Shown piece by piece: positions 61,016 to 64,000 of a stretch of 64,000 bases of DNA. A model generated the notes under the pieces. It was not told where the DNA came from. It saw nothing but the letters and a program-made list of their open reading frames with translations, and did no database searches. Each line of letters opens with the position of its first letter. The stretch's first letter is position 1. Both the position numbers and the translations under genes were made by a program. The DNA comes from Linepithema humile (Eukaryota; Arthropoda; Insecta; Hymenoptera; Formicidae): contig NC_090132.1 in NCBI RefSeq assembly GCF_040581485.1, positions 9,125,001-9,189,000 on the forward strand, given 5' to 3'.

Positions 61016-64000
61016 GAAATTATCATCATTTATTGATGATATTATTGTGATATGGAAAAATGACAACTATAAATTGGAATACGCTTCTACACGTGTATGT
61101 ACGAAGCAATTAACAGTTTTACTTTCATCACTTTATTCATGAAGTCGCTATATGAGCATTGCTGCTGACATCATTGCACATCAGTTTGCATACGCATAAA
61201 ATATAAATTAAATATTCAAAGCAACAAGTACAAATGTACACTATGTATTGTTAAATTACATTATATAATTAAGATAAAGTCTCGGACGATGCATACGTGC
61301 GTTGGAGTATGTAAAATGTTATTACATGTTGCACGCGTGATATCGATAGCTAAAACTTTAGTGACAAAATTTTCTGATTAATTTGAAAGATATTTTTCTT
61401 TGCAAAAATCCATATTTACTGAATTATAAGTAACTTAAAATAGATTATTTATAATTTAAATTTAAAAAATCTCAAGAAGAATTATAGAAAATAATAAATA
61501 ATAAAATTTACTTTTTACGTATTTTTAAGTAAATTTTATTTATTAAATTTTTAATATATTTAAAAATTAATTATAAAGATGATTAATGTTAAAAATTATA
61601 AAGTTACAACAAATGGCAACTTTTTCCAACATTCTTGTCAAAGAAGGAGATTCGAATTTTATTATAAAGTATATTAAAGTTTCGAATTATTCATTCTTCC
61701 CGCGGCTGAACACAGAGAACGTGTTACTTTCATGTGGATTTAGCATTCACACTTTGTTTCACCTTTTCATCAAACCTCTCACGTATGTTCCTTTCGCAGT
61801 TCATTGCCACGATACGTTAATAATCAAGATTCTAGCCACATTTTGTAAGGTAAAAAAAGAGACACTAACCGTCTCTTATAATATACGAGTGTCACGGGAT
61901 CAGTCTTAAAGTTTTATTTTATTCTCATCATATTTTTGCTACCAACGTGCACATCGGAATTATTCTTCCAATCAAAGAACTATTTGTAATTGCGCATAAA
62001 ATTGCATTGTTCATGAACATGTAGCGTAGCACACGAAAGCATAATTTAAGCGATAAGTAGTTTATGTTATTCAATTCTTAACGTTATTATTTTGGCATTT
62101 ATGATTAATCATAATCATATACACAATAATGAGATCATTAACTGATAGTATCATTTGATATAGATTAAGTTGATCAATAAAACTCTATACTCATCTTTGA
62201 TAAAAGTGATAAATTTTATCGTTTTTGAAAAAAGAAAATAATAATTATATAGACTTATCATTTACAGCTTCGCATTTATAATTAAAGTATCAGCAAATAA
62301 TATAAAAATATCTATCTGCTTGTTTATTATCTTCAAGCAACTTGCACATCTTTTACATAACAAAGAGTCTTTTTTTAATTTTTTCTCGTTTAAATTTAAT
62401 CATATAAGTACGCGTCGCATATTTTCTCAATTGCAACATCATTCTTCTATATCTTATGAAAAGTCATCTTGTTTGTTATTGCATAATAAACTTAGTCAGT
62501 AATTAATATTGCTATTTCTAGAACGTGCATAATGGTTATAGTAAAAAAAATATGTACTTATGCATTTTCATATGTATGTACTTACATATGTATGATTTTA
62601 TCAGACGTTTTATCGTGAAAATATAAAATTTTTTGTAGATTTATGTGCTTTCTTCTAATTAATTGAAATTAATCTTTTTAATCAAATTATTGTACAAAAT
62701 ATATCAGAGAGTCTTAAGATTTGTCTAATGAAAAGATACTTATGATATAATTTGTAATTGAGATAAGTGTAATTCGAGGATAAGGCCATTTTTTTGTCGT
62801 TTGTCTGCAATTAAATGGCTTAATAAATATTATATTATAAATTGTTTATATGTAAAATATGTTGTAGAAATTTATCAAAAATATTAAATAAAACTCACAA
62901 TTCAACATGTACACACGCACACATTAAATTATGAAATTGAAAATAATTCTCGAATGTAGACTGCGATAAAACAATATTATCTAAATAGAATAGGGTCAGG
63001 CACTGTCAACATGTCGTTGATTATACACCTTTTTCTGTTCATGTTACCTTTAATGTACTTTTCTCGGTTTATATGAATTAACCTGATTTGATTTATCAAA
63101 TTGAAATTTTCTATTAATGTTACACGTATTACATTATTCGGTTATTAAAATAAGCGAGTTATTACAATATTCAGAATTTATTGAAGAATGTAGTAAATAT
63201 TAAAAAATTAATTACGAAAGGTTCATAAAGTGCGAATGATTATTATATTATATCTATTTGGAAGTCTCCGGATTTGTTTATATATGCTTTCACGTGATAT
63301 AACAATTATCCAAGTTGTAGAGTCGCGAGATGTGAAGCAATCGTATAACTAGAACTGGCTGGTTGAAACCAGTTACGATATTTCTCTAGATCCTTTCAAT
63401 GTATCTACTAGCCAACATCGAAAGTATCTTCTGCGATTTTAATATCGATACATTTCTACTCTAAATTAATATGAAATTACGCGCGGGGATTGCATGTGAG
63501 AAATATTATAGAATGCGATGTGTCAAAGCTTCTATCTAAATGTACTGCAATACGAATTATCGAACGTAAAAAGTATTTCATATTTTATAGGAACAGATGT
63601 TAAATTGCTGCCATTGTCGAGTAACAAGAGCGTCGATTAAGCTTGCGATAAAATCGCGCTCGTAATAAGTCATTCTCTCAGCATTTATGAAATGTACATT
63701 GGTAATGCATCGTAATTTACATTGCACGGATTATACTCCAGGCAAAAAAAACTTATCAGAAAGTGGCTTTTAATACCCTGCGTATTCACGAGTAATCGAA
63801 TACTCATCCGTTCTCAACTTAAAGATTTTAATTAAAATTGTTTTGCAAAACGTGCAAAACGTGTATAAAATTTTATTACAGAACGCTTCCAACGCTTATT
63901 CAGGCGATATCTTCGTACAATATTTACGATATTAATAAACATGTTTGTGATTATCGGATCGGTCTAATCCGCGCATTTCAAGGATATTTTTCTAAGTTTT

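Larger units (their letters stand above)
60323..64000. other. AT-rich non-coding right end (possible intron)
   Basis: Apart from the MITE copy at 60439-60834 and a hairpin at 60939-61015, I see only AT-rich sequence with short unsupported open frames. If the exon at 60291 is real this is its first intron; otherwise it is intergenic. Confidence 0.45.

Overview
This window looks like nuclear DNA of an insect, most likely a hymenopteran and possibly an ant. The intergenic DNA and introns are AT-rich, the exons are GC/CpG-richer, introns follow GT-AG, and the main gene is an intact insect apolipophorin (apoLp-II/I). There are no prokaryotic features, CRISPR arrays or rRNA/tRNA genes that I could find. 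The species call is an inference from overall character, not from a database match.

Layout, left to right. (1) 1-4600 is AT-rich non-coding DNA, followed at 4601-6474 by three phase-compatible plus-strand exons that could be the 3' end of an unrecognised gene entering from the left. (2) 6475-10686 is AT-rich non-coding DNA between two convergent genes. (3) 10687-34906, minus strand, is a complete apolipophorin precursor gene. I reconstructed 25 coding exons whose splice phases all agree, giving 3383 residues with signal peptide, vitellogenin-type lipid-transfer N-terminus, a furin-type RGKR site, a long beta-rich lipid-carrying middle, helical segments and a C-terminal von Willebrand D region. 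(4) 34907-46899 is a 12 kb divergent intergenic region whose right part (about 41.8-46.9 kb) turns GC/CpG- and polypurine-rich. (5) 46900-52303, plus strand, is a three-exon gene for a 387-residue secreted protein with one LDL-receptor class A domain near the C-terminus, probably the ALK ligand Jelly belly. (6) 54069-58238, minus strand, is an eight-exon gene for a 980-residue protein I do not recognise, with a basic N-terminus and a SUMO-interacting-motif-like sequence. (7) 60291-60322 is a candidate short first coding exon of a plus-strand gene leaving the window on the right.

Mobile and repeated DNA: two almost identical copies of a ~395 bp terminal-inverted-repeat element (28005-28399 inside an apolipophorin intron, and 60439-60834) indicate recent movement of a MITE. 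Two adjacent fold-back elements sit in apolipophorin intron 1, and several smaller hairpins, minisatellites and microsatellites are listed.

The genes do not form an operon-like system. Apolipophorin is the haemolymph lipid carrier, the LDLa protein is probably a developmental or neural signal, and the third gene is unknown. I found no convincing novel multi-gene system. The most useful leads are the unknown 980-residue protein, the recently active MITE, and non-coding segments with regulatory-looking composition.
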